A stretch of DNA of 64,000 bases, taken from the NCBI RefSeq assembly GCF_026210795.1, contig NC_089436.1, positions 1,550,001 through 1,614,000 of the forward strand, given 5' to 3'. This DNA comes from Rhizophagus irregularis. Lineage: Eukaryota; Glomeromycota; Glomeromycetes; Glomerales; Glomeraceae. Positions 9,551 to 21,887 of this stretch are shown in pieces. Every line of letters begins with the position of its first letter. Position 1 is the first letter of the stretch. A program made the translations under genes and the position numbers. The notes below the pieces were generated by a model. It saw only the letters and a list, made by a program, of their open reading frames with translations, was not told where the DNA came from and ran no database searches.

Positions 9551-11148
9551 AGATATTATTAAATTTTAATTTTTATTATATTTTTAATCGTATATTTTAT
9601 TAGTTTAATATTAAATATTATAAAATAAATATTTACATACAAAAAATCATATTGTCTTTAATCTTTATTCTTATAAATTGTTTAAATGCCGAAACTCTAA
9701 TTAAATCATATAGAAAGTATTGCCGAAACGCCGAAACAGTTTCGGCAAGTTACGGCAGTTTCGCGATTTTGATAGGTTTCGCAGTTTCGGCATTTCTTGA
9801 TGATTTCGCGAAACTAGTTTCGGCAGTTTCGCGTACGCCATTCTGCCGAAACCCTCTAGTTTCGGCAAGCAACCTTAATAAAAGTATAGAATTATTCTCT
9901 TTCTTACAAAATAAATTATTTGTATTCTAACTATTTGATACTAACTATTTGATAAATATAAATAAATACTGCTATTAATGAATATATAAATATTATATTA
10001 TTTTATGATTATTACCTAAAATTTATGGTTATAAGATTTTTGCATGATACTGAATTACTGATTATTTATTTATTATTTACTTACTTACTTCTGATTTTTC
10101 TTACCCATTTTTTTCTTTTCTTTTTCTTTGTAAAATATTTGTTAAATAATAAAAAAATTTATATATAAATGTAAAATTGATAATAAGCATATTACTATAT
10201 TATAAAGATCTTACCTATTATTAAGATAAGGTATTTTATGATCTAAGGTAAAGTTTACATATAAAACTCTTTAAAAATCCTATTATAAAAGAAAATTTTA
10301 TATTACATTGTTATGATTTTTTCCTTTTTAATTAATTAACCAATAAAATTTAAGCAAATCCTAAAGTAGGATTTCATATAAAAGTGAAATTTTTACTGAT
10401 AATATATCTTAATAATAGATGGGATTCTGTATTAGTATACATTATATTTATTTTTTTATTTTATACATCGGGAAATTTTTTAAGATGCAGAACTGCAGAG
10501 ATCTGTAAAATTAGCAGATCTCCGCATTTTTTTTGTGAATTTATGCTGAAGTCTGCGATTTTGCAGATTTCTGCTTTTTATTTATTACAAAATTATGCAA
10601 TAATCTGCAATTTTGCAAGTTTCTGATTTTTTATGTATGCATTTCTGCGGTAATCTGCGATTTTGCAGATTTCTGCTTTTATTTTTTACAAAATTATGCA
10701 ATAATCTGCAATTTTGCAAGTTTCTGATTTTTTATGTATGCATTTCTGCGGTAATCTGCGATTTTGCAGATTTCTGCTTTTATTTTTTACAAAATTATGC
10801 AATAATCTGCAATTTTGCAAGTTTCTGATTTTTTATGTATGTATTTCTGCGGTAATCTGCGATTTTACAGATTTCCGCTTTTATAACCACTATATTACTA
10901 ACTGAAGAAAACTCTGTACTAATACTAACTGACGAAAATTATGAGATAAATTGCTATTTTTTACAGTTTGTTTAATTGCTTTAATTTACTAGCAACCCGT
11001 AAAATATCTATGATATCCTACTATTAAAGACTCCCTCTTTTTGTCGATCTGAAAGGCTTTTCATAAAACTAGCGAAAAAAGCTAAAGTGGCGTTTTAAAT
11101 ATACTGTATGGATGATGAAACATCATTTTTCTTTTTTATTTTGAAGAT
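9551..11148. repeat. Repeat-rich intergenic: gccgaaa hairpins and a 101-bp tandem array
   Basis: 9690-9877 is packed with gccgaaac and its complement and ends with tttcggcaagcaacctta, the same terminus as the hAT-like MITE at 58204-58649; the left end is missing, so this is a truncated copy. 10466 starts catcgggaaatttttt, matching on the opposite strand the end at 25990-26008. From about 10505 to 10885 there are 3-4 copies of a 101-bp unit carrying aatctgcgattttgcagat, with inverted sub-motifs. The open frames in 10384-10905 are repeat artefacts. 10906-11148 has no gene. Confidence 0.55.
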
Positions 11149-11423
11149 TTAGAACATATATTTATTTAATAGAAAGCAATTTTCTTTGTTAAACCTTAGA
11201 ATTATATGAACCTCCTGATTGATAGATTTAACTGGAATAATGTTATATTCTTCAGTATAGTATAATTGGAAGTAACCATAGACTATAGGCTCTATTGGAT
11301 GAATGTCAAACCAACGAACAAGAGCAAGTTCGTATGGCTCTTTATATGATCCTCGAAAGAATTTTAAAAATAGCAATACCTTGAAAAGAAATAATTTGTA
11401 AAGAACTACAAAGTAAAATCGTA

Positions 11424-12384
11424 CAGTCAACTCCCTTTATAGTCACTCCCGTTATAGTCACATTCTACTATATAGTCACACCAGTTGTATGTTCAAAACA
11501 CTTTATTATTAAAATCTATCCTATATAGTCACAATCTATCTATAGTCACTATCACACCTATCCTCAAAAATCTTATATTAAAAAGAACCGTTTATAATCA
11601 CAGTTATATAAAGAATATATTAAATAACTTGGCATCTAATAATCGTACAAAGATGTATCATAGCTTGTTAGAATCGTCTCACTGAGACGAATCGAATGGT
11701 GGTAGTTTTATCCTTTTCCGATCACTGGCGGACGAGTTATTCAACAAAATGTTAAACATCGGCATTATAATATTTCTTGATTTACGTTTACTGCGCCATT
11801 TAACATTTTGCTAGATTTCTCAGTACCTAGTGATTGTAAAAAGACGATTTATAGCTCGTTGGAATCGCCTCATCGAGACGAATCGAATGGTGGTAAGCTC
11901 ATCTCTCTGTGATCAATATTGACGGAGTTCCTACTTAAAAACCATTTAATATTTTTTAATTTCGGAAATTGATCTAGTGATTGGATTTCGATGTATTTTA
12001 TACCATTAGATTCGTCGCATTAAGACGAATCGAATGGTAGTAAGATCGTCTCTCTAGGATCAATATTGGCAGAGTTATTACACAAAAACCATTAATATTT
12101 TTTTAATTTCGGAAATTAATCTAGTGATTGGATTTCGACGTATTTTATACCATTAGAACCGTCTCATCAAGACGAATCGAATGGCGGTAAGATCATCTCT
12201 CTGCGATTAATATTGGCGAAGTTACGATACAATAAAGTTTTAAGTATAATTCTGGCTAAAATTATGTTAATTTTTGGCCGGAATTATGACATACAAATAT
12301 AAGAAATTTTTTATATAGTCACATCTCTTTATAATCACCAAATATGGACTGTCCCAAATGTGTGACTATAAAGAGAGTTGACTG
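11424..12384. mobile_element. 961-bp pogo/Tc1-mariner-like non-autonomous element, copy 1
   Basis: Ends CAGTCAACTCCCTTTATAG and its inverted partner at 12384, flanked by TA at 11422-11423 and 12385-12386, as expected for the Tc1/mariner/pogo group. Further gttatagtcac motifs lie near both ends. The interior has four diverged units, at about 11670, 11861, 12007 and 12155, each with a hairpin such as cgtctcactgagacg followed by aatcgaatgg. No transposase. It sits in an intron of the outer Plavaka gene. A close copy is at 56016-57049. Confidence 0.8.
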
Positions 12385-13191
12385 TACTTACAAATTTTTA
12401 AAGTTCACTTACTTTTCCGTACCAAGCACCTTCGTCTTGTCCTTGATCCTCCGCATGAGTTACTGTGACATTGCTAAACCATTCTTTTCCTTGAAATTCA
12501 CCCGTTGATCTTAGAATTTCTCCACTTTCTAGATGAACTGAATCATAAATTTTGATAAAAAAATCATTTTCTGAATCTTGCGAGGATGTGTCTAAAAAAG
12601 TATCCAACGCTGTAATTATTTGTGCCAATTCTTCAATATAATTTGGATGTGGCAGATTTTCAGATTTTTTTAAAGATTTTATTTTTTCATCAATGGAGTC
12701 TAGATTTAATTCCCAAAGAATTTTTCAAACCCTTCAGTTTTACAACGAATGACTTTCATGCCGCTGGTAGTTGGAGTTAATTCTTTACGCTTTACCTGCA
12801 AAAATATTAATAGTTTAGTATTTATGGTTGGAGAAAAGTTAAAAAAATCTTATAAAACTTTTACTAACAGCGTTCACCAGTTGTTGCATCACGTGTTTTC
12901 TATTTGTTGCTCGATATGGAATTTTAATATATAATTTATGGAGCATTTCGTAAGTCTCCGTTAATAGGCTATTCAGTACATTATATTTGACAATATAATG
13001 GCAGGTACTGAAATAATTAAATTAAATTAAAATTTGTATAAATTAATAGCCATCTTCAAATTATATTATCTGCATGATAACGCCAACTATGCAGCTTTGG
13101 AAAACTGTAATCCGTAGTAGATAATAGGGAGAATATCCTTTTAAACTCTATGCACCAATCAATGATTGCTTCCTATTTTAGTTAGTAGTTA

Positions 13192-13300
13192 CACAGGTCG
13201 AAAAGTGAAAAATCAGGCACCAATCGGTCACCAATCAGGTACCTGATTGGTGACCGATTGGTGACTGATTGATGCCTGATTTTTCACTTTTCGACCTGTG
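13192..13300. mobile_element. 109-bp palindromic mini-element with TTA duplication
   Basis: Almost the entire element is one inverted repeat: CACAGGTCGAAAAGTG, then atcaggcaccaatcggtcac, meeting its complement with a short asymmetry. It is flanked by TTA at 13189-13191 and 13301-13303. CAC termini with 3-bp duplications are typical of CACTA elements, so it may be a minimal CACTA derivative. It lies in an intron of the outer transposase gene. Confidence 0.65.
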
Positions 13301-14535
13301 TTAGATCATCTATTAACTTTAAAGAAAGTTAATTTTTTTAAATTTTTTCTTCTTACTTCAAAGATATTCAGTTCATTTTCGGTATATGATTCTTGTCTGC
13401 TCATAGTATACATTTTATTAAACTTCGTGTAAAGTTCACAAAGTTCTTTACAAGTTATTTCATTTTCTTCGCTGAAAATTTCATCTAAAGCAAAAATCAC
13501 TATCTTCATAATATGACGATAGTCTGATGCTGTCATTACTTTTAGTTGACTTACTTTACTTAACAATTTAAGGCCTGAAAAACATGGAATTTGTCGAAGG
13601 CGTTCATCAAAAATCTTCTGTAATTCCAACCCTCTGACCTTTTTTAAGATTTCCTGCGTAAACTCCAGTTGATATTTAAAAAGTCTAAGGTCGATATAAT
13701 GCATACGGTCGGAAATGCATGCTTCGTAAATATTCAGATTTCTGTAAAAAAATTTATATATGTAAAAAAATTTTTACAACGTCGTCATTACTTATAAAAT
13801 TTAGTAATATTTACGGAAATTTCCAGAAGGCATTTTTGACGTAATGTACAGAATACTCCTTTCCTTGTTCAGCGCTAACCATTTTTTTCATATTTTCATG
13901 AGTTCTGGAAAGTATATCTTCTTGTGTAAGTTTCATATTGTTTAAGTTATTTTGCAGAACCATACAAGTATCATCGGTAATATTTTGAGAGTCGGGATCC
14001 ACGTGAAATCCTTATTTTCCATAAATAGTAAGGATTCGTATGGATCCTTCCCCACCTCAGCGGATCTTTGGAATTAAAAAGTTCAAGGGATCCTAAAGGG
14101 TTTGAAGTTTTAATTCAAAGATCTTTAAGGATTTAATATAATCGAATTTTTCACTTAATATCACTATATTAGTTATTATTTTACATTAATGCTTTATTGT
14201 AAATTATTATATATTATTAAATTATAGGTTATGATAATACATTTTTAACGCGCTATATTGACTTTTTTTTATGTACAAATTCTTTTTACACTGAAATTAC
14301 CGAAATTAAGCTGTACTATTCATATTTTCTATTATTTAGAAAATTAAAAATATATTCTGTTATTATTAATTTAAATTTGTTTGATTTTTCGATCATATGA
14401 TTACAAATACTTGTACGATGCACAAATCTTGAAATATGCTTTAAATTCACTATAAACAATAGTATAATTACAATTAGTATTTATAAATGTTATAAGATTA
14501 TTATCATTATTATAAATTAAAATAGAAGACTACCT

Positions 14536-16180
14536 TTATTCATCAATTGTTTGATCTTGATCGATATTGTAATTTTCGCCAAGTTCTTTATCGACTTGAT
14601 CATTCTCTTGATCTTCATCACGATCATCATAACGGTGGTCATCACTCTCGCTAGTATCATCTGAATTATCACATGTTTTACCTAATTCATCTTGTCTAAC
14701 TTGTTTGGTAATCTCGGATGTTATTTCTTTAAAATTATGGATACAATCTTATAAATAATATTATCAATATCTGCTTAACTAATGCATATTGCTATCAATC
14801 TCTTACATACCAGATATAAGTCAAATCGTTTATGGAGAGCATTATCACTAACAGATATTCGTGGATGTCTCAGATTTAAAACAATTTCACAAACTGCCAA
14901 TGTAAAAGCAGTATCCATCAATGTAGTCTTCTTTCTCTCCCATGCCTTTTTCTTAATTGCTTCAATATACGGAAGGGTACCATCATCATCACTTATAAAT
15001 AAACATTTAAACGCATTTTTGGTATTATTTGAATTTTTAAAAGTTGCAATATCTCCAGCTCCTGCAGAAGTATTAATTCGAGTTAAAAGATTTTCACCAA
15101 AGATGTCAAACATTGCAGATCGAACATCTTTGGCCTTATCACATCTTCTGCTTTTAATTACATCACGGCACTAAAGAGAACATTTAATATATTAGTTAAA
15201 GTATAATAATTTATACCAAAAATATTAATATTATAACTTACTAGAGGTCTGACACGTTCCAAATAAAAATGATTCCACTGTAGGCCAAGTTGTTCAATAT
15301 AACCTGGCTTTTCTTGTTCAAGTATACTTTCGAAGCCTTTCTTGAATTCTGAATCATCAGGATAAAGACCAAGAATAGGTAGTTGAGTTTTGCAAGTTTT
15401 TGACGCCAAGCTCTACAAAAATAAAATGAGTTTGTATATCAAATCCTTTGCTAAAAATTATTATTTAATAATTGCTCAAGTTTACCTTCCAATAGGAATC
15501 TTCAGGAGTAATTAATTGGTTAATTTTCTCTGAAATAATATTTAATTTTTCATTTGTTTCTTTTTGGAACGCGTCTTGCGAAGCCTTCATTTCATATATT
15601 GCTTCATATATATGCTTATTTTGGCCCAAACTCCTCTTTAGACCCTCAATCATGTGCGAATAAAATGTCTTAGTAGTATCGGCTGAAAAAAGACCAAATC
15701 AATATTATATGATAAATAATTAATAATTAATATCATAAATTCGAATACTTGGAGCATTTTCCATCGATCTCAAAGTATTCATATTAGATGATGCATCAGC
15801 TAGTGCAGCTAATGCTTCTTCTCTGTCCTCATCACGCATCTCCTGTTCTTGTATTTGTGAAAGATTACAAGAATCTTCAAAATTACGCACTCCTCTGGAT
15901 TGTGAACTTGACGCAACAAGTTCAACATTTGCATCTTGTCGTTTTCGTTGAGTTGAGGATTTAATAGACCTTGCTGCAGCTAAACGAGCAGCAATTTTAT
16001 CTGCTTCACTCGTTGCTGTCTTAGAATTAGTTATATTAGAAGAATTTTTGCGTCTCGAGATTCTTTGATTAACTATATTAAATAAAAACAAACAAAAATG
16101 TTTTCTTAATAACGGTAATATTAAGGCTTAACCATAGTGCCATGCTAAATAAAAAAATATTTACCTTTTTCTTTAGGCAT
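14536..16180 (-). CDS. Plavaka-associated accessory protein, apparently intact (427 aa)
   Basis: Six exons in one continuous frame: 16165-16180, 15749-16072, 15486-15682, 15242-15412, 14807-15170 and 14536-14747 (1284 nt with stop), all with GT-AG introns of 66-92 bp (59 bp for the last). The start is MPKEKVNQRISRRKN. The N-terminus is basic, the middle is Ala-rich and helical (SEADKIAARLAAARS) with a short coiled coil, then SEFKKGFESILEQEKPGYIE and RSAMFDIFGENLLTRIN. The tail is strongly acidic (DDTSESDDHRYDDRDEDQEN). The decayed gene at 21888-23683 is homologous and sits likewise divergent from its transposase, so this is a conserved second gene of the family. Function unknown; nuclear DNA binding or transposase regulation is a guess. 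Its integrity beside a dead transposase is notable. Confidence 0.7.
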
Positions 16181-16391
16181 GTCAGAAAATTCTAAGCGAA
16201 TTTATTGAAACTTAAAAAGTAGAAGTTTAAGTTACTTTAAACTCCAAATATAATACGAACAAATTATTATCAAAAATGGTAATTACCCATATGGTGATTA
16301 AGATCTGATCAAAAATGGATCAAAAAATATTTTTTTTTAAACTGTTACCAAAGTTATATAATTATTTTTTTAACGTGTAATTATTATAATT
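16181..16391. promoter_or_regulatory. Divergent promoter of the inner Plavaka element
   Basis: 211 bp between the start of the accessory gene (16180) and the transposase ATG (16392). AT-rich, with the repeated string gatcaaaaatgg at about 16297-16320. No defined sites. Confidence 0.35.
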
Positions 16392-19300
16392 ATGTATCAA
16401 TGTAACTTTTGTAAACGTTGTTTTTCACGAAAACAAGACCTGACCCAATATTGTCACCAGCTTCACACATATACCAACTATTCTCGTACATTAAATTGGG
16501 TTCAGGATCAACAATCAAGTTCTAATAATAATATACGGCAAAAAACTATTGATAATAATGTTTGGAATGAAATTGAAGGTTTAGATATTTTTTTACAAAT
16601 AACAAGTGCTGACGACAAACAAAATAATGAGGTAATTTTCATAATTCTTTCAAATCATTGTAAATTAATTGCTAATTATTAACTGATTTGTTAAGAAATC
16701 AGATTTGAACAATACAGCAGATGCACCTATGGCCTTCAATAAATATGAAAATGATGATTATACAGATGATGAATATCATGAAATTACCCGATCGCGAGAA
16801 AGTAAAAGCATCTCTTCTACAGCATCAAGCGAAGATTTTTGTGGTGTGAGTTTAGCTGATGCGTATAAAGACTTGAATAACAATCCAGAACAAACATTAT
16901 GGCCTAGTGAAACGTACAAAGAATTTATGATGGCTGTAACACAATATCGTCTTTCTGACGCAGCCGCTGATTCTATGTTACGTATACTAAAAAAACATTG
17001 TACTGATCAACTTCCTGGATCTACTAGGAAAGGGCGTACATTTATTGACAATATGGATGTTAAAGGTTTACAATTTAAAGAAAAAGAACTCATTATATTT
17101 GAAGAAGAAATTTATAAATTACATTATAGGCCAATTTATGATGCAATAAAAAGTTTGGTTTCGAATTCTGATTTGACTAAAGATTTTCTTTTCGATTATG
17201 ATGAACAATGGGAATATGGTCTTGTAAGTATTTTTATAATGTATATATTGATGTATTATATTTTAAAAGATTAATAATAATTTTATTCTAGAATGGATCA
17301 CTCGTACGTGTTTATTCTGAACAGAATACAGCAGACTGATGGCGTGAAAGATATAATTCATTTAGCAAAATTTTATCAGTTATGATTTATATTGATGGAA
17401 CTACTCTTGATACTCTTGGGCGAAAATCTGAGTATCCTATTTTCTTAACCCTTGGAAATATTCCAAATTTACATTGCAACTTACCTGATGCAAAAGTTTT
17501 TATCGGATTTTTACCTCATTTAACTACGCGAGATAATAAATTGCGAAATTCAAAGGAATTTAAGCAGAAGCAACGGGATTTGAAGCATCGTGCTTTGAAA
17601 TATTTATTAGGTCCACTTCTTAAGGAGGATGGTATATACTTAGCAGTAAATGGAAAAGTTGAGCACTTTACCATTTATTTGTCTAGTATAATTGCAGATA
17701 TGCTAGAAGCACAGGATATTTGTTGTACTTACAAGTCATATCGTACACGATGTCCTTGCTATAAATGTCTTATGCCCGGTGATCAATTAAATAATATGAA
17801 TATTAAACAGGATATGATAGATTTACGTAATCATGAAAACATGCAAGAAGCTATTGCTTCTCACAATGCAGAAAATTATTCCATTCACGAATATGATAAT
17901 TTTTTCTGGAATTTTAGGTATTAATTTATTTGAATTTATTTGACGATTCCTTTTTTTTTGATTTAATTTAAAATTATAATTTTTTTAATTTTTTTAGAAT
18001 AATGAACATATATGATGCAGCAGCACTAGATCATATGCATTTACAAGAAATCGGATTATTTCCATATATGCTTGATTATACAAGAGGTATGCTCATGCAT
18101 CAGTATGGAAAACAAATAATCAGTAAAATGGACAATCGACTGGCTACTATTACACGATTTAATAATTTAAGAATATTAAAAAAAGGTTATCAACAAGGTA
18201 CAAAATTTACGGGAGGTGAAATGCGAGATGTTATGAAGATTATTGTATTTGTTCTTGATGAGCTGTACACAACAGATAATAAAATCAATAACTAAACAGA
18301 TAGTAATTTATATACTATTGCTTCATGTAAAAATCTTATTATATGTTACATTAAATTTATTAAGATGTATATTACGTCACGAAAAAAGAAATTTAATGAA
18401 GATGATTTAAAAATCTTTGAAGTATGATTATTTCTTTACATAATAATAGTATAATATTACAAATAATTTTTTTACTAATTTGCTTTTTAATATAGCGTGA
18501 AATAATAGATTGGTCTAATGATTTTGTAAATATATTTGCGCAATTCTCCTCTAGTGGACTTCAGTTACCAAAGCTTCATATGTGGAGATATCATACTATT
18601 CATACCATTCGGCGATATGGTGCATTAAATGGGCTGACAACTGAGACGTACAAAACGCTTCACAAAAATTGGATTAAAAATCCATATAGAATGTCTAATA
18701 AAAAGAATACACATAATCAAATGTTAAAGACGGTATGTTATAATGCAATTTTCAGCCAAATAAATGTAAAAGATTTTTTTAACAATTTAAATATATTATT
18801 AGATTCGACGACAAATAATTACAAATACCATTACGAAAAAAACTATAAGTTTGAAACTAAATTCTATGAAATCACTCCTTTGGGAATTGCCAATAAGTGA
18901 AATATATACTTTTCAAGAAAAGCTTAAGCATGAAGAAAATATAAATGAATTGTGTATTGAAGGAATGGAACATTTAATTGCTTGTTTAGATATATACTTA
19001 GATGATATATCTAATGCATCAGCAAATGAAGAAATTTATTTGAAGATTTATGCTAACGGAACACTGTCAAATGGAGAAATCGTATATGCAACAAGTAAAT
19101 TTCATGGTTACGCAAGATTTAGTGACGTTGCAATTGCAATGGGTGATACAGATTACTTAACTGACGGTGGATTATGTTATGGCAAGGCAAGTATTTATAT
19201 AATTTATTTTAACTAAAACTAAACACTATTTAATATTTTTATTTATTTTACAGGTATTAATGTTAATTGAAGTTTCGTTCCTTCCTAATCATCCTTATTT

Positions 19301-19487
19301 ATCTCTTGCTTTAGTACATTGGTATAATTACTATTCTAAATGATATCCCATAATGTATGAATGTCCCCATATGAAATTTGTAAATTATTATGATTTAATA
19401 CCATTTGAATCCATTGCAGGTTTAGTGCATATGGTAAACCGGTTTGATTTTAATAATGAATTTTTCGTAAATAAGTTTATTTTTTGA
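16392..19487 (+). pseudogene. Plavaka/KDZ-type transposase, inner copy, with several lesions
   Basis: Starts with a C2H2-like finger (MYQCNFCKRCFSRKQDLTQY). Exons: 16392-~16630, ~16696-17223, 17292-17917, 17998-~18421, 18497-~19174, ~19255-19487. The core holds MIYIDGTTLDTLGRKSEYP, where the Asp is the likely first catalytic acid, a Cys-rich CPCYKCLMPGDQLNN, and the C-terminal LALVHWYNYYSK with a recognisable family end. Lesions: TGA at 17337-17339, TAA at 18293-18295, a frameshift near 18860, TGA at about 19340, and one donor changed to GC (near 19176). The outer copy keeps a GT donor at the same place. The element cannot make a full transposase. Confidence 0.75.
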
Positions 19488-19787
19488 AAATATATATAGT
19501 AAATAGTAGTATCCAATATAATATATAACATTTAATAATAAAGTAATTATAATATTAATAATATTAACAATAATATTCATATTAAATTAATTGAAAAATT
19601 TTTAAAAAAATCCTTAGAGTTTTTTTTTTAAGGATCTTTAAAGAATCTGACAATTAATAAATTCCTAAAAGATCCTTAAAAATTAGTAAAGAATTTTTAG
19701 GATTCCATGAATTTGCGAATCTTTAGGGATTCTATAGAAAATTATGGAATCCTTGTGGATCCTGTTCCAAAAAATATTACTGATGAT

Positions 19788-21203
19788 AGCATGGCATTTT
19801 ACATCGCGCTCCTTTATATGTAACAGTCACATCATCTGCTTTGAGCATATCCGCAAGAAAAAAAGAAATTTGTGCAGCAAATGTTTTTGCTTGTCCATTA
19901 ATCCCAAAACATAACGTATTAGGTTTCTCCAGTAAAGGCCAAAGCATGATATTAAAGCATTTGTGAAATATTTCACGCTGCAAACTTCAAAAGACTTCGG
20001 TAATTTTAATGCCTGAATCTTGAACTTTAGGCAAAAAACCTAAAAGTATTTTAGATTCTAGTAGGTTTCAAACCCAATTTGGAACATTTCTAAGCGTTAA
20101 AAATACTGGATGGCCTGATGTCTTGCCCAGTCCATCGAAAGTGGTTCTATTCAAATATAAGATGATAGACAATAGGTGATTTAATAGCGGAAGAATCTTT
20201 TCCGTTTCCAGCCACCAGTCACCTTCATATGGCTCACCAAACACTCTTATTTCGCTTCCATCATCCTAAGAATATAAACAACCAAAAATCTGAGTGATGA
20301 TCTTTAGTTTTTTTTAGTCATTCATAATTATTAAATTTACCCTTTTTTTCTTTAGAATTCCCTTATAGACAAAATTATTAGCTACTTCTGGTCGTTGCAG
20401 AAGAGCTTGAATAGCGCGAAATATGGGACAATAGTAGAATGTAATGTCAATACTGCTGTAGGTTGAAACAACTTTTTCTTTGAAGTCTAATGAAGTGAAG
20501 TTATTTGATTGAGATGGTCTTTGCCATTTTTGGTTGATTTCGGTAATGGAGATTCTTCCAGATTGCTATATTTATTAAAGAATTTAATTATTTGATCTCC
20601 AATTTTATTAGATATATTACCCTCTACAATTAATCTCATGAAATCTCTGTATGCATCATTTGGCCACTTTGCTACGCATTCTGGTAAATTTTTTCCTTCA
20701 ATAGCATCTAAAGCATCATCTAACGATGCTCCTTGAAGATCTTCAGGATCTAGATCAATATTGTCGAGATTTACTGGTATTTCTGTTCCCAACTCCTCAA
20801 AATTTTCTTCAAAAATTTCTTCAGCTCTCTCTTCTATATTTTCTGTTTTTGATCTTTTTCGCAGATTATAATGTGGTTTAGATTCTAAATTGTCTGCATC
20901 TTGAGTTGGAATTTCATTGATTATTATATCCTACATCTCACCAATATTATCATTTTGGTATGTGGATTTTTCATGCAAAGTAAATGTATCTGGCATTGTA
21001 ATAGGTGTGTTCCATAACTGAACATCATGTTCTAGCATAACCGCTGTTCTTGATAATTGTCGCGAGAATCTTTGAACGTGTTCACTTGGTTCACTTGGTT
21101 GAGAAGTTGTTGTTCTTTTATGGTATTTGGCATTAGCGTGCTGTCTCAAACCGCTGGGAGTTGAAAAATATCTTTTGCAAATTTAACATTTATATCTGAC
21201 CAT
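19788..21203 (-). pseudogene. Plavaka/KDZ-type transposase, 5' half (outer element)
   Basis: Reads from ATG at 21203 with a C2H2 finger (ICKRYFSTPSGLRQHANAKY) and proceeds to MLWPLLEKPNTLCFGINGQA and a Cys-rich segment broken by the inner element at 19786. An intron at about 20268-20340 keeps GT-AG. Lesions: TAA at 21183-21185 inside the finger, TAG at 20934-20936, a frameshift near 20520, and two TGA codons around 20075 and 19990. The protein continues at 13969. It is older and more decayed than the inner copy. Confidence 0.7.
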
Positions 21204-21887
21204 TTTTCTTTAAAAATCAATGCGAGTTTAGAAATTAATGCAGGAAAATTTTTTCAATTAGTTTCACGCGAGAAATATTTATGAAGATTTACTTTTGGTA
21301 TATTTTTTTTTTACTGATTATCAAGCGAATATAAATTTTATTACTGATAATTGATTATTTTTGTTTACTAAAAGATAATTAATTTATTTACTGATTAGTA
21401 ATTAATTTTTTTCATTTACTGATATTTTTAATTCAGGAGTAACTGATTTTTTTACCAATTCATTAACAATTAATTTATTTAATTTACTGATCCTTAAATA
21501 TATTTTAATTCAGGATTAACTGATTTTTTTAAAAAATTCTGGCAAAACTTTTAACTTTACACAATTTTTCAATTATTTATAATGTAAGAATTTTTTTATT
21601 TTTTTTCGGTTGGCTGAATCGTCGCAATAATTAATTTATTTAATTTACTGATCCTTAAATATATTTTAATTCAGGAGTAACTGATTTTTTAAAAAAATTC
21701 CAGCAAAACTTTTAACCTTACACAATTTTTCAATTATTTATAATGTAAGAATTTTTTCATTTTTTTCGGTTGGCTGAATCGTCGCATATTAACATTTTTT
21801 TTTCAATTTTCGAATTAATTGTTATTTGAATTTTTCTCTGCAATATTTTTCCTATACAAATTTTACAAATTTAGAATTTAAGTGATT
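21204..21887. repeat. Spacer with a 161-bp tandem duplication
   Basis: Two head-to-tail copies, 21466-21626 and 21627-21786, differ at a few positions and share aatttactgatccttaaat and tttcggttggctgaatcgtc. The first 170 bp hold looser ttactgatta repeats. The region separates the divergent outer transposase and accessory genes, so the duplication may involve their shared promoter. Confidence 0.65.

Larger units (their letters stand above)
11149..13969 (-). pseudogene. Plavaka/KDZ-type transposase, 3' half (outer element)
   Basis: Downstream part of the outer transposase gene, read right to left, continuing from 19788. Exons are visible at about 13812-13969 (MKLTQEDILSRTHENMKK), 13363-13722 (NIYEACISDRMHYIDLRLFK), remnants at 12700-12990, 12413-12640 (AQIITALDTFLDTSSQDSEN), and 11149-11378 (YKEPYELALVRWFDIHPIEP), ending in a stop at 11149. 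Several junctions keep GT-AG signals. Two insertions sit in introns: the 961-bp element at 11424-12384 and the palindrome at 13192-13300. One coding block is partly deleted around 12990-13190 and a frameshift follows near 12720. Plavaka is a CACTA-related superfamily found in fungi; this assignment rests on remembered family sequence and on homology with the inner copy at 16392-19487. Confidence 0.7.
13972..19785. mobile_element. 5.8-kb Plavaka-type element inserted in the outer Plavaka gene
   Basis: Inverted ends CATCGGTAATATTTTG (13972) and CATCAGTAATATTTTTTGG (complement, ending 19785), then shared ggatccac and repeated aaggatt motifs inside both ends. Flanks carry AT at 13970-13971 and 19786-19787. 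Taking out the element plus one AT rejoins the outer transposase in frame and restores a Cys-x2-Cys pair, which is good evidence for the exact boundaries. Contents: an intact accessory gene (minus, 14536-16180) and a decayed transposase (plus, 16392-19487), divergent over a 211-bp promoter region. Confidence 0.8.

Noticed and set aside
9339..9569. Acidic 76-codon frame
   Set aside because: Shadow of the RS-rich exon, which is in frame with the upstream SANT-like exon and its intron.
10384..10905. Overlapping plus-strand frames with similar Cys/Phe-rich peptides
   Set aside because: They are translations of the 101-bp tandem repeat and change with each unit; no start context or homology.
11424..12384. 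tRNA- or snRNA-like gene in the hairpin units
   Set aside because: Hairpins are short and no A/B boxes or cloverleaf could be drawn.
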